NCBI GenBank assembly: GCA_022827905.1
Contig: JAJEIQ010000014.1
Coordinates: forward strand, 124,001 to 188,000
DNA from: Pseudomonadales bacterium
Lineage (GTDB): Bacteria; Pseudomonadota; Gammaproteobacteria; Pseudomonadales; Azotimanducaceae
DNA: 64,000 nt
Direction of reading: 5' to 3'
Made by a program: the position numbers and the translations under genes. Below the pieces are notes generated by a model. It was not told where the DNA came from, did not search any database, and saw only the letters and a program-made list of their open reading frames with translations. Shown in pieces: positions 30,558 to 39,454 of this stretch (positions are counted from its first letter, which is position 1; every line of letters starts with the position of its first letter).

Positions 30558-32051
30558 ATGGCGGATCGACTGCCCCTATTCATCGGCGGCAAATTCATCG
30601 ACAGCGAAAGCAACGAGACCCTGGCCGTCACCAATCCGGCCACCCAGGAGACGCTCACCGAACTGCCGTTCGCCACCCAGGCCGAAATCGATCGCGCCGT
30701 GGCCAGCGCCAAGGACACTTTCAGCACCTGGCGTGAGACCCCCACCCCGGAGCGGGCGCGGCTGATGCTGCGCTACCAGGACCTGCTCAAGCAGCACCAA
30801 AACGACATCGCCCGCACGCTGAGCCAGGAGACCGGCAAGACCTTTGCCGACGCCCAGGGCGACGTCTGGCGAGGCATCGAGGTGGTGGAGCATGCCTGCA
30901 ACATCGCCAGCCTGATGATGGGCGAGACCGTGGAGAACGTGGCGGGCCGCATCGACTCCTACAGCTACACCCAACCCATCGGCGTGTGCGCCGGCATCAC
31001 GCCCTTCAACTTCCCGGCGATGATCCCGCTGTGGATGTTTCCCTTGGCCATCGCCTGCGGCAACACCTTCGTGCTCAAGCCCTCCGAACAGGACCCCATG
31101 ACGCCCAATCGGCTGACGGAGCTGTTCGTCGAAGCCGGCGCCCCGGAGGGCGTGCTGCAGGTCATTCACGGCGGCAAGGACCAGGTCAACGCCCTGCTAA
31201 CCCACCCGGACATCCGCGCCATCTCCTTCGTGGGCTCGGTGCCGGTGGCGCAGCACGTTTACCGCACCGGCACCCAGCACCTCAAGCGCGTGCAGGCCAT
31301 GGCCGGCGCCAAGAACCACATGGTGGTGATGCCGGACGCCAACAAGGACCAGGTCATCAACAACCTGGTCGGCTCCTCCTGCGGCGCCGCCGGCCAGCGC
31401 TGCATGGCCATCAGCGTGGCCGTCTTCGTCGGCGAGGCCGCCGGCTGGATTCCCGAAGTGCGCGAGGCCATGGCCGCGGTCAGCCCCGGCCCTTGGGACG
31501 ATGAGCAATCCGCCTACGGGCCGCAAATCACCCCCGAGGCGAAGGAGCGCATCCTGGGCTTCATCGCCGCCGGCAAGAAGGAAGGCGCCGACTGCCTGCT
31601 CGACGGCTCCGATTGCACGGTGGAAGGCTACCCGGACGGCAATTGGGTGGGGCCGACCCTGTTCAGCAACGTCTCCACGGACATGAGCATCTACCAGGAG
31701 GAGATCTTCGGTCCGGTGCTGCTGTGCGCCGAGACCCCAGACCTCGACTCGGCGATCGGCCTGATCAACGACAACCCGTACGGCAACGGCACCTCGATTT
31801 TCACCTCATCCGGCGGCGCGGCGCGCAAGTTCCAGCACGAGATCGACGTCGGCCAAGTGGGCATCAACATCCCCATCCCCGTGCCCCTGCCGTTCTTCAG
31901 CTTCACCGGCTGGCGGCAGTCGTTCTTCGGCGACCAGCACGCCTATGGCAAGCAGGCGGTGAAGTTCTACACCGAGACCAAGACGGTAACCGCCCGCTGG
32001 TTCGACGACGTGGCCCCCGCCGGGCCAAACATGACGATCAAGCTGTCGTAA
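30558..32051 (+). CDS. mmsA: CoA-acylating methylmalonate-semialdehyde dehydrogenase
   Basis: A 497-residue aldehyde dehydrogenase that turns methylmalonate or malonate semialdehyde into propionyl- or acetyl-CoA in valine, beta-alanine and inositol degradation. The MmsA type is shown by [34 protein letters not shown], the NAD-binding [10 protein letters not shown], and the catalytic cysteine in [16 protein letters not shown] lies 9 nt before the ATG at 30558. It starts about 50 bp after tRNA-Pro and converges with an enoyl-CoA hydratase gene. Confidence 0.95.
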   Translation: MADRLPLFIGGKFIDSESNETLAVTNPATQETLTELPFATQAEIDRAVASAKDTFSTWRETPTPERARLMLRYQDLLKQHQNDIARTLSQETGKTFADAQGDVWRGIEVVEHACNIASLMMGETVENVAGRIDSYSYTQPIGVCAGITPFNFPAMIPLWMFPLAIACGNTFVLKPSEQDPMTPNRLTELFVEAGAPEGVLQVIHGGKDQVNALLTHPDIRAISFVGSVPVAQHVYRTGTQHLKRVQAMAGAKNHMVVMPDANKDQVINNLVGSSCGAAGQRCMAISVAVFVGEAAGWIPEVREAMAAVSPGPWDDEQSAYGPQITPEAKERILGFIAAGKKEGADCLLDGSDCTVEGYPDGNWVGPTLFSNVSTDMSIYQEEIFGPVLLCAETPDLDSAIGLINDNPYGNGTSIFTSSGGAARKFQHEIDVGQVGINIPIPVPLPFFSFTGWRQSFFGDQHAYGKQAVKFYTETKTVTARWFDDVAPAGPNMTIKLS

Positions 32052-32087
32052 CCTCAATCATCCCGCGCTCGCTCCGGGGGAAACGCT

Positions 32088-32111
32088 CGGAGCGAGGGCA
32101 TCTTGCCCTCG
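32088..32111 (+). repeat. REP element downstream of mmsA
   Basis: GGAGCGAGGGCATCTTGCCC then TCG, the A-T variant of the stem. An extra CTCGCTCCGGGGG half lies just upstream at 32067-32080. It lies in the space between convergent genes, where it may help end transcription. Confidence 0.75.
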
Positions 32112-32144
32112 CACGGCGCGCAGCGCCGTCCCTCCGCATGAGCC

Positions 32145-32960
32145 TTACCGCCCTTTGAACTCCGGGGCTCGTCGCTCCATGAAGGCGGCCATGCCTTCGC
32201 GGAAGTCCGCGGACTTGAACAGCGGCAGCAGTTGCAGGAAGACGTGGTGGACGTGGTCGTTGAAGTTCTCGTTCATGCCCATGCGCATCATGCGCTTGGC
32301 GGCCTGCACGGCCAACGGGGCGTTGGCGGCGATTTCCTCGGCGAGGCTGCGGGCCGATCCAGCCACTTCATCCGCCGGGACCACCTTGGACACCAGGCCC
32401 ATCGATAGGCACTCCTCCGCACTCAGGGTGCGGCCGGAGAAAACCAGTTCGGCCGCCTTCGACCAGCCGAGCAGGCGCGGCAGAATCCAGGTGCCGCCCG
32501 ACTCAGGCAGCACGCCTCGGGCGGTGAAGGCCGCCGAGAGCTTGGCGGCGTCCGCCATGATGCGGATGTCGCAGCCGAGCGCCAAATCCATGCCGTAGCC
32601 GGCGGCGGAGCCGTTCAGCGCACAGATTGTGGGCTTGTCCACCCCATGCAGCACAGTCGGCGGCGTGTTGCGCAGGTCCAGATTGGTGGCGGGCGGACGC
32701 GGCTTGGAGTCCTCCTGTTCGGACAAGCCCGAGGCAATGCCGCCGCCGCGCAGGTCGAGGCCAGCGCAGAAGAAGCGGCCCGCGCCGGTGACCACCACCG
32801 CTCGAACCTCATCGTCCTCGTTGGCTTCGATAAGCCGTTCGGTGAAGGCCTCGAGCATGGGGCCGGAGATGGTGTTTTGCCGCTCCGGGCGGTTGAACGT
32901 GATGGTGGCGATGTAATCAGCCACGTCATAAAGCACTTCGGGTGCAGCGGCATTGGTCAT
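32145..32960 (-). CDS. Enoyl-CoA hydratase/isomerase family protein
   Basis: A 271-residue crotonase-fold protein. The oxyanion-hole segments are AGRFFCAGLDLRGGG and NGSAAGYGMDLALGCDIRIM. RLLGWSKAAELVFSGRTLSAEE is typical. In place of the E. coli-type Glu pair, ESGGTWILPR supplies one acid. It likely hydrates or isomerises an enoyl-CoA in beta-oxidation or an amino-acid pathway, in keeping with mmsA next door. Confidence 0.9.
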   Translation of the reverse strand: MTNAAAPEVLYDVADYIATITFNRPERQNTISGPMLEAFTERLIEANEDDEVRAVVVTGAGRFFCAGLDLRGGGIASGLSEQEDSKPRPPATNLDLRNTPPTVLHGVDKPTICALNGSAAGYGMDLALGCDIRIMADAAKLSAAFTARGVLPESGGTWILPRLLGWSKAAELVFSGRTLSAEECLSMGLVSKVVPADEVAGSARSLAEEIAANAPLAVQAAKRMMRMGMNENFNDHVHHVFLQLLPLFKSADFREGMAAFMERRAPEFKGR

Positions 32961-33008
32961 GTGAGGGTCCTTTTGAGTAAATTGAGGGGAAACGCGGCAG
33001 TCAGGGGG

Positions 33009-33842
33009 CTATTTCTTGCGAGGGGCACGCCCCTCGCGCTCCCCAGCTGAAGGCTCTCCAGGCAGGCGCTCTTCGCTGATGTCGTAGCCTGCCGCCTCGG
33101 GAATGCGCAGGTAGTTGCCGTCGCTGCGCTGCTCCGTCCACGGCAGCACCGTCACCACTTCCGCACCGCGCGTTTGCTGCAAAGCGGCTTCCGGGTTCGG
33201 AAACTCGGCGATCTTGGCGATGTTGCGGGCGGTGGGAAAGATGATGGTGTATTGGCCAGACTCGCCGGCCGCCAAGGCCTCGGCGGCGTTGATCCACACC
33301 GAATCGACGGATTCGTGGCCATCGTGAACCGCTAGGTGGTCCTCTGGCGCCAGAGCGAGAAAGAAGTGGGTGTCGAAGCGCTTGGGCATCATTTCCGGGG
33401 TGATCCAGTGGGCGAAATGCACCAGTTCGTCGCAGGCGAGGACCAGTTGCTCGTTGGCGGCGAATTCAGCCAGCGTGAGATCACCCCCGTGCAGGCGCTC
33501 ACGGTAAGGCTGCAGTGCTCGAAGGCGCTCCGCATCCACCAGGTCGGCCGACCCGGCGGGCCGCGCCAACAGCACCCCGCTCTCCTCGAAGGCCTCGCGA
33601 ATGGAGGCCACCTGCATGGCCCGCATGTTGCGGTCCGCATCCGCACCCGCCAGATGGGGCACCAACTCGTCGGCGAAGTCCTGCTCATCCACCTTGCCGC
33701 CGGGGAAAACCAGCGCACCTGAGGCAAAGTCGATCTGGTGATGGCGCACCACCATGAAGATCTCGATGCCGCCCGCCGCGCCGGGACGCAGCAGGACGAC
33801 CGTGGCTGCCGGAACCGGCACCGCCGGTTGCTTTTTCGTCAT
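33009..33842 (-). CDS. NUDIX hydrolase (NUDT19-like)
   Basis: A 277-residue NUDIX protein with the split box FPGGKVDEQD and SIREAFEESGVLLARPAG separated by about 30 residues, the same layout as at 4998-5789. RRFDTRFF-like segments correspond to PKRFDTHFFLALAPED. It probably hydrolyses CoA-type or other nucleoside diphosphate derivatives. It lies between the enoyl-CoA hydratase and an LLM oxidoreductase gene, all on the minus strand. Confidence 0.88.
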   Translation of the reverse strand: MTKKQPAVPVPAATVVLLRPGAAGGIEIFMVVRHHQIDFASGALVFPGGKVDEQDFADELVPHLAGADADRNMRAMQVASIREAFEESGVLLARPAGSADLVDAERLRALQPYRERLHGGDLTLAEFAANEQLVLACDELVHFAHWITPEMMPKRFDTHFFLALAPEDHLAVHDGHESVDSVWINAAEALAAGESGQYTIIFPTARNIAKIAEFPNPEAALQQTRGAEVVTVLPWTEQRSDGNYLRIPEAAGYDISEERLPGEPSAGEREGRAPRKK

Positions 33843-33880
33843 GTTGATTCCTTGTTTGTCAGCCGCGCCTGACCGCAGCC

Positions 33881-34774
33881 CTAGCGGCCCGCGACGTCCT
33901 CGATGAAGCGGTCCAGGACCTCGACCTTGCGCTCTTTGTCGCCCAAGTTGAAGTCCGGCACGATCAGTTCATCCACCCCGATGTCCGCGAAAGCCTGCAC
34001 GGTCTCGCGCACTTCATCCAAGGTGCCGATGATGGCGGCCGGGGCCGGCTTCGAGCGCCGCACCTGATCAAGCCAATCGGCATCCTCGCTCATGAACAGC
34101 AGCGCAACGGCGGTTCGCTTGATGGCCTTGGGCGAGCGTCCCACGGCAGTGCAGTGGCCGTCGAGCACGGCCATCTTTTGCCGCAGCCGGTCCACGTCGC
34201 CCCAAACGTTCCACTCGTCCGCATACTGCGCGGCGATGCGCAGGGTGCGCTGCTCACCGCCGCCGCCAATGAGCAGCGGCAGGGGCTGTTGTACGGGCTT
34301 GGGCTCCAAGCTCGCGTCCTCAAGTTGGTAGAAGCGCCCATCGAAGTTGGTCTTGGCCTCGGTGAACAGCGACTTGATGATCGCGCAGGCCTCGTCGAGC
34401 CGCTGCAGGCGTCCCTTGACCGTGTGGAAGGGGATGCCGTACTGGCGATGCTCGTTCTCCTGCCAGCCGCTGCCGAGGCCGAGCACCACCCGGCCTTGGG
34501 TGATGTGGTCCAATGTCGCCGCCATCTTGGCCAGCACCGCCGGATGGCGGTAGGTGTTGCCGGTCACCAGCGTGCCCAAACGCAGCCGCGGCACGGCGGC
34601 GCCGATGGCCGAAAGCGTCACCCAAGCCTCCGTCCACGGGGCGCTGGTGTCCGTGGAGTGCATGAAGTGGTCGGCGTACCAGATGCCATCCCAACCCGTA
34701 GCTTCGACATGCTGGGCGAGTGACAGCACATCAGCGTAGGGCTGGGTGGGGTTGGGCCAGAAGCTGAATCGCAT
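33881..34774 (-). CDS. LLM class F420-dependent oxidoreductase (TIGR03560-like)
   Basis: A 297-residue luciferase-like protein from the ATG at 34774 (MRFSFWPNPTQPY); the frame upstream to 34897 crosses the divergent GNAT promoter area. Marks are DGIWYADHFM, RLGTLVTGNTYRHPAVLAKM, GRVVLGLGSGWQENEHRQYG and PLLIGGGGEQRTLRIAA. Cofactor assignment to F420 is from the family. Substrate unknown. It is probably co-transcribed with the NUDIX gene 38 bp downstream. Confidence 0.88.
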   Translation of the reverse strand: MRFSFWPNPTQPYADVLSLAQHVEATGWDGIWYADHFMHSTDTSAPWTEAWVTLSAIGAAVPRLRLGTLVTGNTYRHPAVLAKMAATLDHITQGRVVLGLGSGWQENEHRQYGIPFHTVKGRLQRLDEACAIIKSLFTEAKTNFDGRFYQLEDASLEPKPVQQPLPLLIGGGGEQRTLRIAAQYADEWNVWGDVDRLRQKMAVLDGHCTAVGRSPKAIKRTAVALLFMSEDADWLDQVRRSKPAPAAIIGTLDEVRETVQAFADIGVDELIVPDFNLGDKERKVEVLDRFIEDVAGR

Positions 34775-34868
34775 GGGGACATCCCAATCAAGACTGAGCC
34801 CGAAATGTTCGCTTATGCGGCGGGCTATGGCAAACTCGTTCTTTTGCCAACCGAAGGGATCTGGAGGG

Positions 34869-35387
34869 ATGCCGGTTCTGCAGACCAAGCGGCTCAAGCT
34901 GCGGCCCCTTGCCGACGCGGACCTGTCGGCGCTGCATCGGTTCTGGACCCAGCCGGACGTGCGCCGCTACCTATGGGACAACGAAATCATCTCCATCGAG
35001 CGGGTTGCGGAAATCGTCGCCACCAGCACCGCTTTCTTCGACGCCTCCAATTCAGGCTTCTTCGCCATCGAGTTCAAGGACCAGCCGGGCGTCCTGATGG
35101 GCTTTTGCGGGCACCGGCGCTTCGAGGACGGCGAGACCGTCGAACTGCTCTACGGCATTCTCCCCGAGTACTGGGGCGAAGGCTTGGTCACCGAGGCCGC
35201 CACCGAGGTGTTGCGCCACGGCTTCGCCGACTGCGGCTTCGATCGGGTGATCGCGGTCACCGACACGCCCAACCAGAAGTCGGTGAACGTCATGCAGCGC
35301 CTCGGCATGGTGTTCCTGCGCCGCTGCGAGTGGCACGGCTTGGACACCGTCTTCTACGAAATGGAGCGGGACGACTTCCCGAGCTGA
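34869..35387 (+). CDS. GNAT family N-acetyltransferase (RimJ-like)
   Basis: A 172-residue acetyltransferase of the Acetyltransf_3 type. The start is the ATG at 34869 with GGAGG upstream (TKRLKLRPLADADL follows). The acetyl-CoA-binding region is LPEYWGEGLVTEAATEVLRH and TPNQKSVNVMQRLGM. Such proteins acetylate ribosomal-protein N-termini or small molecules. It is divergent from the LLM gene and 8 bp before the DUF503 gene. Confidence 0.9.
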   Translation: MPVLQTKRLKLRPLADADLSALHRFWTQPDVRRYLWDNEIISIERVAEIVATSTAFFDASNSGFFAIEFKDQPGVLMGFCGHRRFEDGETVELLYGILPEYWGEGLVTEAATEVLRHGFADCGFDRVIAVTDTPNQKSVNVMQRLGMVFLRRCEWHGLDTVFYEMERDDFPS

Positions 35388-35395
35388 CGGATCCT

Positions 35396-35683
35396 GTGGC
35401 CAAAGCCTGCCTGCTGCGCATCGACCTGCACTTCGGCGGCTGCCGTTCGCTGAAGGAAAAGCGCCGCCGCCTGAAGGGCATCGGCACGCGCTTGGGCCAG
35501 GTGGCCAATGTCGCCGTCTGCGAGAGCGCCTACCAAGACTCCCATCAGCGTTCCCAGTGGTCCATCGTCGCCATCGCCGCCGACGCCGTGGTGGTGGACC
35601 AGACCCTCACCGAGGCGGAGCGCCGCCTCGAGCAAGCCATCGACGCGCAACTGATCGGCGCGGAACGGGAGTGGCTATGTTAG
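35396..35683 (+). CDS. DUF503 (YlxP-like) protein
   Basis: A 95-residue protein from a GTG at 35396 that sits 8 bp after the GNAT stop. LRIDLHFGGCRSLKEKRRRLKGI and NVAVCESAYQDSHQRS (shown in parts) are DUF503 hallmarks. In many bacteria it is encoded between infB and rbfA and is linked to ribosome maturation; here it is elsewhere, beside a RimJ-like gene. Function otherwise unknown. Confidence 0.88.
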   Translation: MAKACLLRIDLHFGGCRSLKEKRRRLKGIGTRLGQVANVAVCESAYQDSHQRSQWSIVAIAADAVVVDQTLTEAERRLEQAIDAQLIGAEREWLC

Positions 35684-35708
35684 GAATCCTGACGCTCGAA
35701 TTGAGGCC

Positions 35709-36086
35709 ATGGCTTCCCTGCTGCTGGTAGCCGCCGCCGCGGTCATCGCCTTCATCTGGCTTCGCGGAACCCAGCGCAATCGATTGAATTGGCTTAAAAA
35801 ACTGAACTTGCCCGGACTATGGCGCTCCGACTCCGGTGCCCTGACCTTTGAGGGCGACATGGACGGCGGCCAATACCGTTTGGTCGAGGGCGCCCGAAGG
35901 GAACAGGGGCGGTGGTCCCTCAACGGCAACCAGTTGAAGTTGGCGCCGGACTCCGACGACCCGCCCAAGCGCATTGATTTGCGCTACTTCAGCCCCGGCA
36001 AGATCGGCCTCGACGGCCCCGGGCTGCGGGCCCGCATCTATCGGCGGGAGAGCGACAACGTGGTCCCGCTGAAGACCTCGCGGTAG
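35709..36086 (+). CDS. Hypothetical membrane-anchored protein
   Basis: A 125-residue protein not recognised. An N-terminal hydrophobic helix (about residues 3-18, LLLVAAAAVIAFIW) is followed by a basic stretch and a small domain with many short beta-type segments (GLWRSDSGALTFEGD, GRWSLNGNQLKLAPD). This could be a lipocalin-like or ligand-binding fold exposed to the periplasm or cytoplasm. It lies 25 bp after DUF503 and 30 bp before the AAA gene, so an operon is likely. Confidence 0.75.
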   Translation: MASLLLVAAAAVIAFIWLRGTQRNRLNWLKKLNLPGLWRSDSGALTFEGDMDGGQYRLVEGARREQGRWSLNGNQLKLAPDSDDPPKRIDLRYFSPGKIGLDGPGLRARIYRRESDNVVPLKTSR

Positions 36087-36116
36087 CGCCCCCTAGGTCG
36101 CCCCGCCACCAAAGCG

Positions 36117-37031
36117 ATGGATAAGTCCTTAGCCCCGCTCCTAAAGTCCGCTGAAACGCTGGCCGCGCGGCTGCTGCGCCTGCTGCCGGACCGCGCCGCA
36201 GTGGACTGGCGGGCGCACCGCGCTGCCATCTGGCACGGCGAGGGATTGGATCGGGGCTTCGCGCTGCACCCGGACGTGGATGACATCCGGCTCGACGACC
36301 TGCTGCAGATCGACGATCAGAAGGCGCGCCTCATCGCCAATACCCGCCAGTTCCTAGCCGGCCACCCCGCCAACAACGCCCTGCTCTGGGGCGCCCGGGG
36401 CACCGGCAAATCGTCGCTCATACACGCGCTGCTGAATGCCTTCGGCGACCAAGGCCTGCGCTTGGTCGAAGTCAACAAGAGCCAGCTCGCGGCACTGCCG
36501 GACATCGTAGGGCGCCTGCGCGACGAACCCTACCGCTTCGTGCTGTTCTGCGACGACCTCTCCTTCGAAGCGGACGACGCCTCCTACAAGGTGCTGAAGA
36601 GCGCGTTGGAAGGCTCCATTTTCAAATCCTCCGGCAACATCCTCATCTACGCCACCTCGAACCGCCGCCACCTGCTGCCGGAAACCATGGCGGACAACGA
36701 AGGCGCAACCATCCAGGGCGGCGAACTGCACCACGGCGAAGCGGTGGAGGAGAAGATCTCGCTCTCCGACCGCTTCGGCCTCTGGCTCGCCTTCCACCCC
36801 TTCCGCCAGGACGCCTACCTAGCCGTCGTCCGCCACTGGCTGGACGCCCTCGCCCGTCAACACGGCACAACCGCCCCATGGAACGACCAACTCCGCGCCG
36901 AAGCGCTACGCTGGGCACTGGCCCGGGGCGTGCGCAACGGCAGAACGGCGCAGCACTTCGCCCGGGACTGGGTCGGGCGGCGGCTGCTTGATGGGGATGA
37001 CCGGAGCGAGGGCATCTTGCCCTCGAACTAA
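36117..37031 (+). CDS. DUF815-family AAA ATPase with REP-derived tail
   Basis: A 304-residue P-loop ATPase. Walker A is LLWGARGTGKSSLIHALL, Walker B is FVLFCDDLSFE, and YATSNRRHLLPE holds the sensor region, all as in DUF815. The substrate is unknown. The last residues, RSEGILPSN, are encoded by a REP element (37001-37026) and its stop, so the native C-terminus, just past WVGRRLL, has been changed. Confidence 0.9.
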   Translation: MDKSLAPLLKSAETLAARLLRLLPDRAAVDWRAHRAAIWHGEGLDRGFALHPDVDDIRLDDLLQIDDQKARLIANTRQFLAGHPANNALLWGARGTGKSSLIHALLNAFGDQGLRLVEVNKSQLAALPDIVGRLRDEPYRFVLFCDDLSFEADDASYKVLKSALEGSIFKSSGNILIYATSNRRHLLPETMADNEGATIQGGELHHGEAVEEKISLSDRFGLWLAFHPFRQDAYLAVVRHWLDALARQHGTTAPWNDQLRAEALRWALARGVRNGRTAQHFARDWVGRRLLDGDDRSEGILPSN

Positions 37032-37068
37032 ACCGGGGCATCCCATCAAAGGCGCACAGCGCCGCTTC
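37001..37068 (+). repeat. REPIN-like element, first half a full REP
   Basis: A full REP (37001-37026, A-T stem variant) is followed by GGCATCCCATCAAAGGCG and a degenerate inverted arm, the same order as at 47876-47946. The rest up to 37173 holds no gene. Confidence 0.65.
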
Positions 37069-37173
37069 TTTGCGTGACGGACGCCTCGCGAGGAAATGCT
37101 TGTTGCCTCCCCTCCGTCCCAAGCGTATCCTCTTCGATGCTGTTGGTTCGAGTGTGTGCGCACAACTACGCCC

Positions 37174-37497
37174 ATGAAGACGTTTGCCAAAACAAGTCTT
37201 GACCGTTCCATGTCGCTTGAAGAAGCCGTTTGGGTGGATCCTGCACGCATGAGCGGTGTGCCCTGTTTCCGCGGTACGCGCCTTCCTGTCCAACAACTCT
37301 TTGACTGGATCGAGGATGGTGTTCCCTTAGACGAGTTCTTGCACGACTTCCAAGTCGATCCTAGGGCGGTCGCTGCCGTCCTGCGTGCGGGGGCGACGGC
37401 AGTCTGCGCCACCGCATCTCCCGCCATTGCCGACGCCATTCGGTCAACCTCACCCGGCGAAAACTGCCTCATCCCTGTCGCGCGAGTGCGCCGATGA
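37174..37497 (+). CDS. DUF433 antitoxin-like protein (orphan)
   Basis: A 107-residue protein from the ATG at 37174. The DUF433 core is WVDPARMSGVPCFRGTRLPV and LFDWIEDGVPLDEFLHDF, a winged-helix domain that acts as antitoxin with DUF5615 PIN-like toxins. The C-terminal about 30 residues are less typical. The ATGA at its stop begins a frame MTQKRRLFFVD that breaks off after about 11 codons, so the toxin partner appears lost. GC content is below the surroundings. Confidence 0.85.
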   Translation: MKTFAKTSLDRSMSLEEAVWVDPARMSGVPCFRGTRLPVQQLFDWIEDGVPLDEFLHDFQVDPRAVAAVLRAGATAVCATASPAIADAIRSTSPGENCLIPVARVRR

Positions 37498-37640
37498 CCC
37501 AGAAACGCAGGCTCTTTTTCGTCGACCATCAGCCACCAAGCAATGCCCTATTGTCGCGGTATGCCGCGCCAAGGCGGCGCCCAACCAGCCGCTGGGTGTC
37601 TTTGCTGACGCCTAGGTCCGCAGCGACGGCTTGCCACTGA
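37494..37640 (+). pseudogene. Remnant of a DUF5615-type toxin gene
   Basis: The overlapping start gives MTQKRRLFFVD, like the first strand of DUF5615/PIN-like toxins, which normally continue with an ENL-type acid. From about 37529 the frame is only antisense to hipA and stops at 37640. The junction therefore falls at the hipA 3' end. Confidence 0.4.
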
Positions 37641-38830
37641 CCCACCGCTTCCACCACTCGGCCCAAAGCCTCAACTGCCGGCGCCCAACTCGAGAAGTTT
37701 GCCTGCCGCGCCAGTTGCTGCACAGCCTTCAACGGCGGCGCGGACCCGTGGCCGAGGAAGGCTGTGCTGTGCTCACCTTGGGGACTTGGGCTGAACGTCA
37801 CGTCATAGCAAGGCGAGGGCCGCCAGTTTCCGGTGTCATCCTGAAGGAACGCCCAGTTCTTGGTGTGGTCGTCCTGATTGAGCGCAAAGAGATTGAACAT
37901 CGCCCGGACAAACTGGCTCTGGCCAACGGCTGAACTGCGGCAAAGCGTCTGGCTGACCTTGATTAGGTCTTCATAATCCATGGACGGTGCCCGGAAGTCT
38001 GCATCAAGCAGGCCGCATAGGCTGTGCATGTGGAATCTTCCGCCGTCGGGCGAACAATCGAAGCGCTTGACGGCCAACCAAGCAACGGCCGACGAGCGGC
38101 GATGGCGTTTGGACACCGGAATCAGCCGCCACTTCGGAACTTCGATGCCAGCCTGCTCAGCCATGCGCAGATAAGCCGCCTCACACAAGCTCTCTTCATG
38201 CCCCAAGGGCAGCGATGCGGACGTGAGCTTCACCAACCAAGGCTCCATCCCCGGACTTTCGTGGATGCTCGCCGCAGCCGAACCGCCCTCGGCCGGCAGA
38301 TAAACCTGTGCCTTGGGACGCATCCCGCCCGAACTCCCCGCGAACGCAAGGCTCGGCAGCACGTCCCCGCTGTCGCCCTCGAACAGCTCTCGCGCATGTT
38401 CGCCCAACTCAGTCAAGCTCGCACCTTCATCGGGACTCGGCTCCGGAGCGAAGTCCGACACCGGGCCATATTGCAATGCCCCGATCCCACGACTGCCGAC
38501 GTAGGCGAGGCGGTCCATGGCCGACAGTTCACTCGGAGAGACGCCCCGGCGACGAAACACCCGGTCCATCAGCCGCAGCCCCCAGCCGTCGGGTACCGAG
38601 TCCGCAAACACCCCGTGCAACCCCCGATGCGGCTGCGCCGGCGCCCGATGCAACGATCGATTGAACGGCAGCATGAAGGGCGAGAGGCTGGGATGCGCGC
38701 GGAGGTAGTCCTCATCGTATTGAACGAACACGCCTTGCCGATTGCGTGCCAATTCACCCACTCGCACGAGGGTGCCGGACGATAGGCGGCGGGAAACGGC
38801 AAGCCGTCTGGCCGGGACGAAGCCAGTCAC
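37529..38830 (-). CDS. hipA: HipA-family serine/threonine kinase toxin
   Basis: A 433-residue kinase of the type II HipBA system, which phosphorylates translation proteins such as glutamyl-tRNA synthetase and induces dormancy. It starts at a GTG overlapping the hipB stop (GTGA). The HipA N-domain (FVQYDEDYLRAHPSLSPFMLP, in part) and C-domain are present: GGMRPKAQVYL, EPWLVKLTS, and the catalytic NQDDHTKNWAF. Length and motifs look intact, unlike the other toxins nearby. Confidence 0.92.
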   Translation of the reverse strand: MTGFVPARRLAVSRRLSSGTLVRVGELARNRQGVFVQYDEDYLRAHPSLSPFMLPFNRSLHRAPAQPHRGLHGVFADSVPDGWGLRLMDRVFRRRGVSPSELSAMDRLAYVGSRGIGALQYGPVSDFAPEPSPDEGASLTELGEHARELFEGDSGDVLPSLAFAGSSGGMRPKAQVYLPAEGGSAAASIHESPGMEPWLVKLTSASLPLGHEESLCEAAYLRMAEQAGIEVPKWRLIPVSKRHRRSSAVAWLAVKRFDCSPDGGRFHMHSLCGLLDADFRAPSMDYEDLIKVSQTLCRSSAVGQSQFVRAMFNLFALNQDDHTKNWAFLQDDTGNWRPSPCYDVTFSPSPQGEHSTAFLGHGSAPPLKAVQQLARQANFSSWAPAVEALGRVVEAVGQWQAVAADLGVSKDTQRLVGRRLGAAYRDNRALLGG

Positions 38831-39105
38831 GATTCCAGCACCTCGGCAATACTGGTGGGCAAGCGCGGCGGTGGCTCGCAGACCTCCGCCAGCCGGTCGA
38901 GCCGGTCCACGCACTGCCAGAGCAAGAGGAATTGGCGCAGGGAAATCTGCCCCGTGGTCTCGAAGCGCTTGATGGTGGAGGCCGGCACTGTGCTGATGCG
39001 GGACAGCGCCTCACGGGACAGCTTGCGCTCCCGCCGGCCTTGGCGGATGGCGGTGGCTAGCCGCTGCTGCAAATCGGTGGGGGTGAGGAGGGAGAGGTGA
39101 TCCAT
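38827..39105 (-). CDS. hipB: HipB-like antitoxin (XRE family)
   Basis: A 92-residue Cro/C1-type helix-turn-helix protein: LATAIRQGRRERKLSREALS and VPASTIKRFETTGQISLRQF. It overlaps hipA by 4 nt as usual, with antitoxin first. It should bind HipA and repress the operon. Upstream AT-rich DNA holds a TATAAT -10 element and a dyad. Confidence 0.9.
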   Translation of the reverse strand: MDHLSLLTPTDLQQRLATAIRQGRRERKLSREALSRISTVPASTIKRFETTGQISLRQFLLLWQCVDRLDRLAEVCEPPPRLPTSIAEVLES

Positions 39106-39137
39106 GGCTGGCGCAATGGTCTCTAAATTGGGGCAGT

Positions 39138-39187
39138 ATTATATCTGATTTACTCTAATTTCATCTTTATTGGATATTATGCTATCC
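39138..39187 (-). promoter_or_regulatory. hipBA promoter and operator candidate
   Basis: A TATAAT -10 element (39138-39143, minus strand) lies about 33 bp before the hipB start. Upstream is the dyad GGATA-N6-TATCC (39172-39187), the same half-sites as the E. coli HipB operator (TATCC-N8-GGATA) but in swapped order. Confidence 0.5.
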
Positions 39188-39272
39188 ATTTTGTGATCCC
39201 ACCAACTCACTGGGAACGTCAACGGTAGCTAACGCTGAACACCAAAATCCCGGCCAAAATGGGCAATCCATA

Positions 39273-39301
39273 TTGACGCCTTAACGCCTGCTCACTAGAA
39301 T
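39273..39301 (+). promoter_or_regulatory. Consensus promoter of tRNA-Glu
   Basis: TTGACG (39273-39278), exactly 17 bp, TAGAAT (39296-39301), then the GC-rich discriminator GCGCCGC, as in stringently controlled stable-RNA promoters. The tRNA begins 18 bp later. Confidence 0.75.
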
Positions 39302-39318
39302 GCGCCGCTCACTGCGAA

Positions 39319-39394
39319 GTCCCCTTCGTCTAGAGGCCTAGGACTCCAGGTTTTCATCCTGGCAACAGGGGTTCGACTCCCCTAGGGGACGCCA
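39319..39394 (+). tRNA. tRNA-Glu (TTC)
   Basis: Acceptor GTCCCCT with AGGGGAC, anticodon stem CCAGG/CCTGG with loop TTTTCAT (anticodon TTC), T-arm AGGGG/CCCCT, discriminator G and encoded CCA. Confidence 0.95.
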
Positions 39395-39454
39395 AACTCC
39401 AGCGGTGCATTGGGTCGAACTGCTGACGCCGTGGGGTTGCTTCCCAAGCGGGCT

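Noticed and set aside
39319..39394. tRNA-Glu as an integration site for the HipBA patch
   Set aside because: No integrase gene and no second copy of the tRNA 3' end were seen in the window.
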